Shown here piece after piece: positions 44,435-53,665 of a stretch of 64,000 bases of DNA. Position numbers and translations under genes: made by a program. This stretch comes from Candidatus Altimarinota bacterium (GTDB lineage Bacteria; Patescibacteriota; Gracilibacteria; BD1-5; UBA6164). Location: assembly GCA_025210615.1 (NCBI GenBank), contig JAOARJ010000004.1:34589-98588 (forward strand), given 5' to 3'. Within the stretch, counting starts at the first letter, position 1. The number at the start of each line of letters is the position of its first letter. The notes beneath the pieces were generated by a model that was given only the letters and a program-made list of their open reading frames with translations, did not search any database and was not told the DNA's origin.

Positions 44435-45409
44435 TTATTTCACACTAATGCTATCAATTATTTTTTCTATAACATCGTCAATATGTACATCATCGGCAAT
44501 AGCTTCATAACTAAGACCTATTCTATGACGCAAAATATCTTTTGAAATTTCTTTTATATCTTCTGGAATAACAAAATGTCTTCAATTCATCAAAGCTAAA
44601 GCCTTAGAAGCCTTAATAAAAGCTAAACTCGCTCTAGGAGAAGCCCCATATTCAATATACTTAGCTAAGTCCATTAATCAGTGTTCTCTTGGCTTTCTAG
44701 TCGCAAAAACTATATCACGAATATAAATATAAATATTCTCATCAACAAAAATATCATTTAATAAATTTTGCATTTCAGAAATATCTGTTTTAGAAAGCGT
44801 CTTTTCTATCTCTTCTAAACCATTATTCGCATAAGTTTTCATAATTTCAATTTCTTCCTCCTCTCTAGGATAAAAAACTTGAGTTTTAAATAAAAATCTA
44901 TCTAGTTGCGCTTCTGGTAAAGGAAAAGTTCCTTCTTGTTCTAAAGGATTTTGTGTCGCTAAAACTAAAAATGGAGTATCAAGCTCATAACTTTTTTCTC
45001 AAATTGTAACTTGTTTTTCTTGCATTGCTTCTAATAAAGCAGATTGAACCTTAGATGGCGCACGATTTATCTCATCAGCTAAAATAAAATTTGCAAAAAT
45101 TGGTCATTTTTTCGTCATAAAGTCACCTTCTTTTTGATTAAAAATTTGCGCTCAAATTAAATCACTTGGCAATAAATCAGGAGTAAACTGAATTCTTCTG
45201 AAATCTAAATGCAGGGTTTTTGATAATGTTTCAATAGTCAAAGTTTTGGCAAGTCATGGCGCTCATTCAAGCAAAATATGACCTTTAGTTAAAAGTCAAA
45301 TCAATAAATTTCTAATAAGCTGCTCTTGCCCAATAATTCTTTTATTCATTTGCGTTTTTACGCTATCTAATTTTTGTGAAACTTGTTTTATTTTTTCAGT
45401 AATTTCCAT
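44435..45409 (-). CDS. MoxR-family AAA+ ATPase
   Basis: 324 residues. MoxR landmarks: Walker A HILLEGAPGLAKTLTI (~residues 45-60), Walker [25 protein letters not shown], sensor [23 protein letters not shown] and the C-terminal lid [22 protein letters not shown]. These chaperone-like ATPases remodel partner complexes together with vWA/DUF58 proteins, one of which is two genes downstream. Confidence 0.94.
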
Positions 45410-45428
45410 TTTTTATTATTTTTATTAA

Positions 45429-45512
45429 TTAAAGTCAACCATTCATACTTAAATGTACAAGTATAACAACGGCTATTGCAAAGCAAAATCAAAATAAATT
45501 ACCTTTATTCAT
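45429..45512 (-). CDS. 27-residue hydrophobic micro-protein
   Basis: MNKGNLFGFCFAIAVVILVHLSMNGGL: a single membrane helix with an N-terminal Lys. It sits 19 bp before moxR and after another micro-protein on the same strand, with no terminator between, so it is probably translated in the cluster. Two glycines are TGA. Small, so moderate support only. Confidence 0.45.
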
Positions 45513-45528
45513 AATAAATAATTAAATA

Positions 45529-45645
45529 TTATTTTTTATTATCTTTCTTACTAACTTTATAAGCCCAAATTATCAAACTTATTGTAGACATAAAAGTCCC
45601 AAAATAAGCCCAAAAATAGATATTATTTATATAATCTTCCATCAT
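45529..45645 (-). CDS. 38-residue single-helix membrane micro-protein
   Basis: MMEDYINNIYFWAYFGTFMSTISLIIWAYKVSKKDNKK: acidic N-terminus, one helix, Lys-rich cytoplasmic tail. The layout resembles small CcmD-like or transporter-associated proteins (inference). First gene of the minus-strand moxR-ABC-DUF58 cluster, 16 bp before the next micro-protein. Confidence 0.55.
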   Translation of the reverse strand: MMEDYINNIYFWAYFGTFMSTISLIIWAYKVSKKDNKK

Positions 45646-45799
45646 TTTTTTCAAAAATTATAAATTAATTTCTACTTAATTTCAGCCAAAAATTTGCTTA
45701 TTTAAATTTTAATAAAAAAAAATTACTAAAATAAGCCTTCTTCATTATAATAGGTTTAATTATTAATTCAAATAAAAATTATCAAAAAATATAAAAAAT

Positions 45800-47674
45800 A
45801 TGGAAATAAAAAAAATTTTGAAAAATCTCCCTGTTTCACCTTGAATTTACCAGTTTTTTGATAAAAATGAAAAAATTATCTATATCGGAAAATCTGTAAA
45901 TCTAAAATCAAGAGTAAATTCTTACTTTTCTAGCAAAAGTAAGCTAAATTTTGCTAAGCAAAAAATGGTGAAACAGATAACAAATATAGAGACAATTTTG
46001 ACGAATACTGAAGAAGAAAGTCTAATTCTAGAAAATACTCTTATCAAGAAACACAAGCCAAAATATAATGTAATGCTTAAAGATGATAAGAATCACATTT
46101 ATATTAAAATTACTGATGAGCCAATCCCGCAAATTATAAAAACGAGAATCAAACCAAAAACTTGAACGCTTTTTTGACCTTATACTTCTACTTGAAAGGT
46201 CAATAATACTTTAAAATTGCTAAAAAAATTATTCTGATATAGAAGTTGCAGATTAAAATTTTATAAAGAGAATAATAAGCTAAATTTTGTAAAACAAAGC
46301 TCTCAAAAAACGCCTTGTATGGATTATTATATCGGTAGATGTAGCGCTCCGTGCCTTTTGCAAAGGGAAAATATAGATAATTATAAAAATAATATAGAGA
46401 AAATTAAAAAATTTTTAAAGTGAGATTATAAAGACGTTGTGGCTAAGTTAAAACTCGAAATGCAAGAAAAATCTAAAGATTTAAAGTTCGAAGAAGCGCT
46501 TAAAATAAAGCAAAACCTCGAGGCGATAGAACAACTTGATTCTCACCAATTAGTGCGTGATTTTGTGGAATGAAATTATGATATAATTAATTTTGTAAAT
46601 AAATATGGAGAGTTTTTTATATGCGTTATTACTATTCGTGATGCCAAAATTACAGGTGTTTATAATTATCATTTTAAAAATAAACTTGATGACGAAGATA
46701 AAATTAATCTAGAAAAATTTATCGAAAAAAAATATCTAGAAAATTTAGAAAATAGTGAAAAAAGTAATAAAAAAATTACTATTTTATCGCCTATAAATAT
46801 AGAAATTAGCGAAAATATTTTAAAAAAATTGAATATAAAATTAGAGTTACCTCAAATTTGATGAAAAGTTGAATTATTAAAATTAGCGTATAAAAACGTC
46901 TTAGAATACGCTCAAAAGTATAAATTAAAAAGCTTAAGTACTAAAAATTTCACTAAAAAAACTATGCAAAATCTGCTAAAAATTTTGTGATATAAAGAAA
47001 TTAACAAAAAAATTATTTTTGAATGTAATGATATTTCTCACCTAGCTGGTACTCATACCGTAGCCTCTAGAAGTGTTATAGAAAATTGACATGCGGCATC
47101 TAATCTTTATAAAAAATTCAATATAAAAACTTTAGAAAATAACAAAATAGATGATTTTGCTTCTCTAGCTGAGATTATGGCTAGGCGTTTAAAAGAAATT
47201 GAAAAAACATGAGTTATCCCTGATTTAATAATAATAGATGGATGAAAATGACAATTATCAAGTGTAATAAAAATCATTGAATCAGAAAAAAAATTACATA
47301 AAAATAATAAAGAATTTTTAGAAAATTTAAATAAGCTGCAACTCGTTTCTATTGCGAAAAGAGAAGAAGAATTATTTTTACCTTGAGAAAGTGAATCAAT
47401 ATTATTAAACAAAGATTCCAGTGAATTGATGCTTACTCAAAGACTCAGAGATGAAGCTCACAGATTTGCGATAACTTTTAATCGTGACAAAAGAATTAAG
47501 TCAATGAAAAAGAATATTTTGGAAGAAATTCCTTGAATCTGACCTGTTTCTAGAAAAAAAATCTTAAAAAAATATTGAAGTGTAGAAAAATTAAAATGAG
47601 TTAATCAAGATGGACTTAAAAAAATCCTATCAATAAGCCAAATACAAGCATTAGAAGACCACGGATTATTATAA
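45800..47674 (+). CDS. uvrC: Excinuclease ABC subunit C
   Basis: 624 residues, full length. GIY-YIG nuclease at the N-terminus (PGIYQFFDKNEKIIYIGKSVNLKSRV, ~residues 14-40), Cys-rich segment (PCMDYYIGRCSAPC), UVR motif (EMQEKSKDLKFEEALKIKQNLEAIE), RNase H-like C-terminal nuclease (ECNDISHLAGTHTVASRSV; PDLIIIDGGKGQLSSV) and a final helix-hairpin-helix pair (LEEIPGIGPVSRKKILKKYGSVEKL). It makes both incisions of nucleotide excision repair. uvrA and uvrB are not in the window. Confidence 0.97.
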
Positions 47675-47747
47675 TTTAAAGCCATTAAGTATAAAATATG
47701 CTATATATATAATTTAGAGTATATAAAAACTTTTATTAAAAATACAT

Positions 47748-47775
47748 TTGACAAAATCATTTTTTGGAATATATT
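47748..47775 (+). promoter_or_regulatory. Promoter of cassette C
   Basis: TTGACA (47748-47753) and TATATT (47770-47775), spacer 16 bp, the same boxes as cassettes A and B. Confidence 0.75.
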
Positions 47776-47781
47776 AATATC

Positions 47782-47919
47782 TAACCTATTTAGAGATGGC
47801 TATAAATATTGACTTATTATAGTTTCATACTCTTATAGGCGATGGAGATTTTTTTTAAAACGCTTTCAAGGTAAGTAATACTTGCTAAGAGAGCAAAATC
47901 CCAAGATGGGGAGGTAATA
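47782..47919 (+). promoter_or_regulatory. Long structured 5' leader of cassette C
   Basis: About 138 nt between the predicted start site and the ATG, long for a 39-codon gene. Small hairpins are visible: CTATAA...TTATAG, TTGCT/AGCAA (47882-47896) and CCC/GGG (47900-47910) right next to the ribosome site GGGGAGG, which could gate translation. No known riboswitch recognised. Confidence 0.4.
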
Positions 47920-48039
47920 ATGGCAGTAAAAAGAAAAGGTACCGGTTTTGAGGTAGAAACCCCCTTAGGCAAAATCTTTCTTCAGGTCAGAACAGAACGT
48001 CTCGCAAGAAAGCATGCAAGAAAGCTCATGAGACCGTAA
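47920..48039 (+). CDS. 39-residue basic micro-protein, Shine-Dalgarno cassette C
   Basis: MAVKRKGTGFEVETPLGKIF followed by LQVRTERLARKHARKLMRP: very basic, with a probable C-terminal helix, which suggests nucleic-acid binding (inference). Ribosome site GGGGAGG 5 nt before the ATG. All three glycines use GGT/GGC, none TGA, and codons such as CTC, CAG and CGT are uncommon in neighbours. Flanked by its own promoter and a strong terminator. Same design as cassettes A, B and D. No family recognised. Confidence 0.7.
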   Translation: MAVKRKGTGFEVETPLGKIFLQVRTERLARKHARKLMRP

Positions 48040-48051
48040 TCCCCCCGCATA

Positions 48052-48093
48052 TCCTGGCGCCCACTCATCGTGAGTGCCAGGATAATTTTTTTG
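48052..48093 (+). terminator. Strong terminator of cassette C
   Basis: Long G+C-rich stem (48053-48082: TCCTGGC...GCCAGGA around CACTCA/TGAGTG) followed by T run. Confidence 0.9.
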
Positions 48094-48133
48094 TCTAAAA
48101 ATTTTTCATAAAAAAATAGTAATTATATAATAA

Positions 48134-49072
48134 CTATTTATAGTATAATTTATCTCAATCTTTAAACATTTTCAAATTTTTGATATTCTTCACTGTTTTA
48201 TTTCATTTTGAATTTATAAACTTGATTATCTCAGCAATATTTTTTTCAGTAAGTCAAATTGTAGAGCTATTATTCGCTATATAAAAACAATATCTAATAA
48301 CTTCTTTTTGTAAAAATTTTGATATATCATTAAATTCAGCGACACTAAAATAAGTTTTATCACTCTCTTCTATTCATAAAAATTTCACTACTTCCCTATC
48401 AATAAAATCCTTATTTTCTTCTAAATAATTCATCAAATTGGCTAGATTTTGTTTATAATTTTTATTTATTTTATCTAACTTAGGCAAGATATCTAGTCTC
48501 AAAAAATTTCTAGTATAACTAGAGTCAAAATTACTTTCATCAATAAAATATTTAATATTATTTTTGTTTAGATAATCTAAAATTTCGGGTTTAGTTATAT
48601 TTAAAAGAGGTCTTAATATATCTCAGGATTTATCAAGCATATTTATAAGTCAAGTAAGTTTACTTCCTCTAAGAGCATTAAAGAAAAAAGTTTCAATTTT
48701 ATCATCTAAATGATGAGCTGTGAGAATATAATTCGCATTATATTTATTTTTTATTTTTCTCAAAAATTCATACCTCTTCGCGCGAGCTAATTCTTCTATT
48801 GAGATAGAGATAGTTTCTTTTTGCAAAGCCATAATATCCGCTTTTCATACTTCATATTCTATATTATTTTTGTTGCAAAATTCTATAAAAAATTTTTGTT
48901 CATCACAAGATTGCTGCCTTAATTTATGATTAAAATAAACTGCTACTATATTATTTTTATAATCAGAATTAATAATTTTATCAAGCAAAAACATACTATC
49001 AGGGCCACAAGAAATAGCCAAGATTATTTTTTCATCTTTCGTTATATATTTACTTAAAAAATCATTAATCAT
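48134..49072 (-). CDS. tilS: tRNA(Ile)-lysidine synthetase
   Basis: 312 residues, close to the short form of the family. PP-loop ATPase motif LAISCGPDSMFLL (residues 19-31) with Cys22 where the usual SGGxDS has Gly. Other landmarks: VAVYFNHKLRQQS, ISIEELARAKRYEFL, LTAHHLDDKIETFFFNALRGS and NITKPEILDYL. It converts C34 to lysidine in tRNA-Ile(CAU), so the cell can decode AUA, a very common codon here. It is downstream of the RNHCP gene past two perfect hairpins. Confidence 0.93.
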
Positions 49073-49104
49073 AAGCTGTTTTTATTAATAATGAATTATC
49101 TTTT

Positions 49105-49171
49105 GATGGAGCGGCGAGCTAGCTAGCTCGCCGCTCTTCTAGCAGAGCTTTGCAAAGCAAAGCTCTGCATC
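49105..49171. repeat. Two adjacent perfect hairpins enclosed by GATG/CATC
   Basis: Hairpin 1 (49109-49136) is a perfect 28-nt palindrome, hairpin 2 (49142-49168) a perfect 12-bp stem with a 3-nt loop; GATG at 49105 and CATC at 49168 could close both into a three-way structure. It is far richer in G+C than its surroundings and has no T run on either strand, so it does not look like an ordinary terminator. It sits between the RNHCP gene and tilS in the same transcription direction. Confidence 0.75.
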
Positions 49172-49188
49172 AATTATAACTCCTTAAA

Positions 49189-49488
49189 TTATTTTAACGC
49201 ATTTAATTTTTGTACTAAACTTAAAAAATCATCATCTGGAGCAACTTTATTTAACATCTCTTTCCCACATTTTACGCATCTATGTTTTATCATATTTCAT
49301 TTATTTTTTTTGTAATCTATTCAAATCGGTTTCATAATTCCTTCGCAACTAGACGCTCTATCTCAAGGAAATTTATCGTCCAAATGTTTTGAATAAAGAC
49401 AATACGGACAATGATTTCTAGCCGACCCTTCACCATGTTTTGGTACTTTTTTTCAGCAATTCTCACAAATAAAATCGCTATTTATCAT
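49189..49488 (-). CDS. RNHCP-domain zinc-ribbon protein
   Basis: 99 residues from the ATG at 49488 (103 if the ATG at 49500 is used, which would overlap mraY). Contains FICENCGKKVP, the name-giving GSARNHCPYCLYSKHLD, and HRCVKCGKEM, so two CxxC pairs likely bind zinc. RNHCP is a short family of unknown function, perhaps RNA-related. It follows mraY with no gap, so it is translationally coupled. Confidence 0.85.
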
Positions 49489-49489
49489 T

Positions 49490-50563
49490 TTAAACCCCAT
49501 GAGATTGGATTATATAAGTAATAATTCATACGGCTGACATTAAAATTCAAACAAGCCATAATCTGAATACAACTGTTTCTTCTTTCCGTCCTTTAGCCTC
49601 CAAATGATGGTGAAAAGGTGCTATCAAAAATACTTTTTTACCGTTCCTTAACTTCTTGCTTGTAAGCTGAATTATAACGCTTAAAGTTTCAAAAATAAAT
49701 ATTGACGAAACGATTATGAAGACAAACATCGTATTTGTCAGCATTGCCATTATACCCAAATTTGCTCATAAAGCCAGACTTCATACATCTCACATATAAA
49801 ATTTCGCAGGTTTGATATTATACCATAAAAATGCGACTAATGCTCAAATTATAACGATACAAAGCGTTGACAACAAAAATAATCATTGGTCATAAGTTAT
49901 ATACGCATACACGCTATAAGCGAATAATAATAGCCCTCAAGCTAGTCAATCTAGTCAGTCTGTAATGTTCACACTATTAGCTCAAGCAACAATAATGAAT
50001 ATAAAAACAGGTATAAAAAATCATCAAATCGGCATAGCTCAGAAAAATGGAATTTGCAATGTTCTAACGAAATTTCACATCTCATCGGTTACATTCCATC
50101 AAAGTTTATAATAAAACCAGAAAGCTCAAGCGGAGGCGAAAAGAAGTAACCAAAACATTTTAAAACGGGCAGATAATCATTTTGTCCTTCATAATTCACG
50201 GACATTCATATAATCATCTACTAATCACACTAATCAAATAGCCACTAGTGTAAAAAGCGGCAGGAATGTTTCTTTTTGGTTCACAAGCGAATTATTTGTA
50301 TATCATAATTTTTGTATAAGTACGCTTATTAATACCATTAAAATAACAATTCATAAAATCCCCGCTCATCACATTGTCGGTGTTCACATTTTACATTCAT
50401 GTAGTCTTGAAAATAATTTTGCTTTTCAGATTGTCGCTTCTTCTCTGATTTGTTTCCCTAATTTTAATTTTTTCAAAAATTTTATAAAAAAAGGAAGTGT
50501 TATCATTCAGACGATAAAAGTTACGATTCCGTATCAAAATATGAAAATTAAGTTGTGATTCAT
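49490..50563 (-). CDS. mraY: Phospho-N-acetylmuramoyl-pentapeptide-transferase MraY
   Basis: 357 residues with about ten membrane helices. Family motifs: KMGTPTMGGAGIL (~residues 57-69), LVDDYMNVREGRTKGLSAR (Asp-Asp catalytic pair and Lys), VAGANSVNITDGLDGLAGGLL, MGDVGSLALGANLG and the loop LIAPFHHHLEAKG (HHH motif). It makes lipid I by joining the UDP-MurNAc-pentapeptide to the lipid carrier at the membrane. Together with murC and ftsQ this shows a peptidoglycan-building cell. Many motif glycines are TGA. Confidence 0.96.
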
Positions 50564-50669
50564 TTTTAATTAATAGGCTTAAATTTATTTTTTATGCTAC
50601 TACAATATAAGAAAATAAGTCATTTTTTCAAATTTTTATTTCATTTTTTTACTATAAATAATAATTATT

Positions 50670-50697
50670 TGATTTTTTTAGATAAAAAAGTATAAAG
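50670..50697 (+). promoter_or_regulatory. Promoter of cassette D
   Basis: TTGATT and TATAAA separated by 16 bp, about 45 bp before the ATG at 50743; a TATAAT overlaps the following bases. Confidence 0.5.
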
Positions 50698-50742
50698 TAT
50701 ATAATCTCAGGATTATCTGATGATTAAAAAAAGGAGAAAATA

Positions 50743-51078
50743 ATGAGGTTAGTAATGGAAATTTTTGTATATGTTTTGTTGGCTACAACAGACTATTACC
50801 TAGTTAATTATCCAGTATACCTTCCTAAAAAGTTTGATATTGGTTTAATAGCAATAATAATAGCAATTCTTATTATAGTTACGATTGTACTATTTATGTC
50901 TATGGAAAAATTATTATTTAAAAGAAACTTTATCAAATACTTAAAAACAGAGAAGAGCGAATTTGTAAATTCTATGAATTTTATAATTCTTGTAACAGTT
51001 AATTTTTTAAAACTAACTTTTATATATGTATTTTTAAAACATACGGTTCTTCCTTTCTTTTTCCCTCTGACTCTTTAA
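50743..51078 (+). CDS. 111-residue membrane protein, Shine-Dalgarno cassette D
   Basis: Three hydrophobic spans: ~residues 5-22 (MEIFVYVLLATTDYYL), ~33-53 (IGLIAIIIAILIIVTIVLFM) and ~78-100 (NFIILVTVNFLKLTFIYVFL), with a charged loop (KLLFKRNFIKYLKTEKSEF) between. Ribosome site AAAGGAG lies 7 nt before the ATG. Its single glycine is GGT, no TGA in 111 codons. A clean terminator follows at once. No family recognised; same stand-alone design as cassettes A-C. Confidence 0.7.
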   Translation: MRLVMEIFVYVLLATTDYYLVNYPVYLPKKFDIGLIAIIIAILIIVTIVLFMSMEKLLFKRNFIKYLKTEKSEFVNSMNFIILVTVNFLKLTFIYVFLKHTVLPFFFPLTL

Positions 51079-51079
51079 T

Positions 51080-51106
51080 GAGAGCCGGAGGGCTCTCTTT
51101 TTTTTA
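51080..51106 (+). terminator. Terminator of cassette D
   Basis: Stem GAGAGCC/GGCTCTC with a 4-nt loop and T run, two bases after the stop. Confidence 0.9.
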
Positions 51107-51124
51107 TCTTTTTTAAATAATCAT

Positions 51125-51152
51125 TTGCATTAAATATTTTTTTATATAAAAT
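51125..51152 (+). promoter_or_regulatory. Promoter of the candidate structured RNA
   Basis: TTGCAT (51125-51130) and TAAAAT (51147-51152), spacer 16 bp; start of transcription expected near 51159. Confidence 0.55.
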
Positions 51153-51158
51153 ATTAAG

Positions 51159-51290
51159 GCTAAAATTGATAAAGTCGCGAGCTTGGGTAATCTACCCGCT
51201 TGCTTATCTTTGACTTTATCAAGATTTTAGCAGAGCAAGTTTGGGTTAGATTATCCTTTTTGTTTTGCACAAAATCTTGATAATTTATTT
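51159..51290 (+). ncRNA. Candidate structured RNA or riboswitch-like leader
   Basis: Stem 1: 51168-51176 pairs perfectly with 51212-51220 and encloses a hairpin (51177-51182 with 51198-51203; 51185-51189 with 51193-51197). Stem 2: 51217-51228 pairs perfectly over 12 bp with 51271-51282 and encloses a second hairpin (51235-51239 with 51264-51268; GGGT/ATCC at 51243-51256). The two long stems share 51217-51220, so they compete. The loop regions TAATCTA (51188-51194) and TAGATTA (51247-51253) are complementary and could kiss. It does not match the RNase P, tmRNA, SRP or 6S RNA features I know. It may be a stand-alone RNA or a switch controlling the ORF at 51327. Confidence 0.5.
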
Positions 51291-51326
51291 TGGCTATTAA
51301 TTTTTATTTATTAATAGTTATTTTTT

Positions 51327-51551
51327 ATGAAAAAAGAAAAATATTTTACTAAAAAAGGAGTGGAATTTTTACTTATGTATGTCTTAAAATTCGGTAGACA
51401 TTCTACTTGATTACCTATCTTTACAGAATTTAATTACAAAGACCAAGAGAATTTTGTAAAAGATTTAAAAAAAGTTTTTATAAACAGAATTCCACAAAAT
51501 GAAAATAATATGGAAGAAGATGGTTTTATCGAAATAAAAAAAGAGCTATAA
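51327..51551 (+). CDS. Unknown 74-residue protein downstream of the structured RNA
   Basis: MKKEKYFTKKGVEFLLMYVL then KFGRHSTGLPIFTEFNYKDQENFVKDLKKVFINR and an acidic tail ending IEIKKEL. Soluble, mixed helix; not recognised. One TGA-coded Gly, so it belongs to the native code. No other gene lies between it and the structured RNA, so that element may be its leader. Ends in a terminator. Confidence 0.6.
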
Positions 51552-51566
51552 AAGGCTCTTTTTAAA
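51538..51566 (+). terminator. Terminator of the 74-residue gene
   Basis: Stem AAAGAGC/GCTCTTT around the stop codon, then T run. Confidence 0.8.
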
Positions 51567-52343
51567 TTATTTTTTATCCCTATGCCAAGGCGTTAAAATC
51601 TCATATCAATCTTTCGTCACCAAAAGAGTATGCTCAAATTGAGCCGTATTTTTATTATCCAAAGTCTTTACCGTCCAATCATCTGGCATTAATTTTGTCT
51701 TATGCGTCCCCATATTTATCATCGGCTCTATCGTAAAAATCATTCATTCACGCATAACATTCCCAGAATTTTTCGGTGCTACATGAAACACATAAGGCTC
51801 TTCATGAAACTCAACTCAAGTTCAATGACCAGTATATTCCCTCACAACTCCATATCATTTTTCGCGAGCAAATTTATTTATTTCATATCAAATATTTCAA
51901 AAATAATTTCAAGGACGAACTTGTTTCATCCCTATTTTAAGGGCTTCTAGCGTATCATCAATAAGTTTTTGATTCTCTTCAGAAATCTCTCAAACACTGT
52001 ACATTCTTGAAGTATCTCAAAAATATCCATTCACAATCGTTGTCACATCAATATTCACGATATCTCATTTTTTCAAAATTTGAGATTTACTTGGAATTCC
52101 ATGACACACAACTTCATTTATAGAAATACAAGTATATTTTGGATATCACATATACCCTATACAAGCGCTTTTTCATCAATTTTTTAAGATAAAATCATTC
52201 ATCAAATTATCAAGCTCTAAAGTAGAAATTCAAGGCTTTATAAAATCCTCTATATAATCAAGAGTTTTCGCAGCCAAATAACCAGACTTCCTTATTCAAT
52301 CAATTTGTTTTTGATTTTTTATTATAATGCTTCTTTTTCACAT
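51567..52343 (-). CDS. map: Methionine aminopeptidase, type I
   Basis: 258 residues, standard length. Metal-binding and substrate motifs: [12 protein letters not shown] (His), [25 protein letters not shown] (two Asp), [18 protein letters not shown] (His) and [12 protein letters not shown] (Glu), ending [11 protein letters not shown]. It removes the initiator Met from new proteins. Encoded alone on the minus strand, convergent with the 74-residue gene. Confidence 0.96.
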
Positions 52344-52428
52344 AAAATTTTAGATTTTTAATATTAAACTATCTAATTTTAGCGAAAAATATATAAAAGT
52401 AAAATTTATCTTAATGATTTTTATAAAA

Positions 52429-52458
52429 ATAAAAAAACACTGCTATAATAACAGTGTT
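52429..52458 (-). terminator. Terminator of the 314-residue protein gene
   Basis: Stem AACACTG/CAGTGTT with T run on the minus strand. Confidence 0.8.
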
Positions 52459-52474
52459 AGATTTTATTTATTTG

Positions 52475-53419
52475 TTATGCTACATTTTTTTCTGCTTTTC
52501 TCCCTCTCACTCTACTTCTATTGTTTCTTAATATCAATTTTGCATATTCTCTTCAAGGAACAGAGTCCAAAGTTCAGTCTCATTTTTCAAAAAGTGAACC
52601 TGTTGTTCAAGCAGCCTTATCTGAAAATTGAACAACTTGTTCTGGACTTAAAGCTTCTAATGATGTTGGAGTACTTGGTGAAACATCTAACCCTATTCTT
52701 AATCAAGTCTTAGGATCTATTTCTCTTCTATCTTTATTTGAAGTATTTATTTCATCTACTTTAATGGTTTCTCTTTGATTTAATCCAGCTTCTTGATTAG
52801 CTTCTTTAAAAGCATCTAATAAATTTGGTTGTTCAACATTATTTTCTCAATCTCAAGCAATTTCTATATCTAACTTATTATCATTACTATTTTTATTCTT
52901 TAAAAATTTTATTATTGATTTATTTAATTTATCTCATAATTTACATTCTAAGGCAGCTTCATACCATTTTTTGGAATAGTCTTCAGATAACTTTCAATTT
53001 ACTGTTTTTCTCTCCTTAATGTTCATCAAAGAAAAGAAAATAGACGCTAAATCATTGGTACTCTCTGATTTTTCCAATACAGAATCTAAAAAAATTGTAT
53101 CCAAAATAGAATTTGGAACGAAATATTTTTCGCCACCAGAAAAAATTATTCTTCAATCTCTTTGCATAAAATTTATTAAGATAGCATCAGATTCTCATGT
53201 AAGGCAAACAAAGCCATCTTTAGCATAAGCTAAAGATAATTCTTCTATTGTTTCAGCATCATCCAAAAACTCCGAAACAGTTGAAGCAACTATATCAGAC
53301 TCCTGTTGAGTTTCCATCTTTGCTAATTTAGCTTTTAATTTCATAGAAGACACAAACTCAGCAACCTCCCCAGGTAAATAAGCTTGTTCAAGTCTTCATC
53401 CAGAAGCATTGGTTATCAT
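52475..53419 (-). CDS. Unknown soluble protein
   Basis: 314 residues; not recognised. An N-terminal helical region (EQAYLPGEVAEFVSSMKLKAKLAKM; DIVASTVSEFLDDAETIEELSLAYAKDGF) is followed by a Lys/Glu-rich middle (KLSEDYSKKWYEAALECKLGDKLNKSIIKFLKNKNS) and a polar C-terminal part with PKTGLRIGLDVSPSTPTSLEALSPEQVV and a basic tail (LRNNRSRVRGRKAEKNVA) that might bind nucleic acid or membrane. No signal peptide or membrane span. Own promoter and terminator. Confidence 0.65.
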
Positions 53420-53455
53420 TTTTAGTTTGTATAATTGGCTAAAATATACACGGTA

Positions 53456-53483
53456 AATTTACTTAAAAATCGCATATTGTCAA
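53456..53483 (-). promoter_or_regulatory. Promoter of the 314-residue protein gene
   Basis: Minus strand TTGACA (53478-53483) and TAAATT (53456-53461), spacer 16 bp. Confidence 0.5.
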
Positions 53484-53624
53484 CAAAAAAGTATAAAAAA
53501 AACTTGATTTTCTTACAAAAATTATTTTTAATATAAATAATCCCTTAAAATAAGCAAAAATTATGACCAAAATTTTTATACAAAATTGATATAAATATTT
53601 AACGTAAATTAAATAATATTTAAC

Positions 53625-53656
53625 AGATAAAAAATCTCGCCTTATAACGAGATTTT
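53625..53656 (-). terminator. Terminator of the 365-residue protein gene
   Basis: Stem AAAATCTCG/CGAGATTTT with T-rich tail on the minus strand. Confidence 0.8.
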
Positions 53657-53665
53657 ATTTTAATT

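Noticed and set aside
49105..49171. The twin hairpins as a standard transcription terminator or tRNA-like structure
   Set aside because: There is no T run on either strand and no tRNA cloverleaf features; kept as an unexplained repeat.
51159..51290. The structured region as RNase P RNA, 6S, SRP RNA or tmRNA
   Set aside because: I did not find their conserved core sequences; it is also too short for RNase P and tmRNA.
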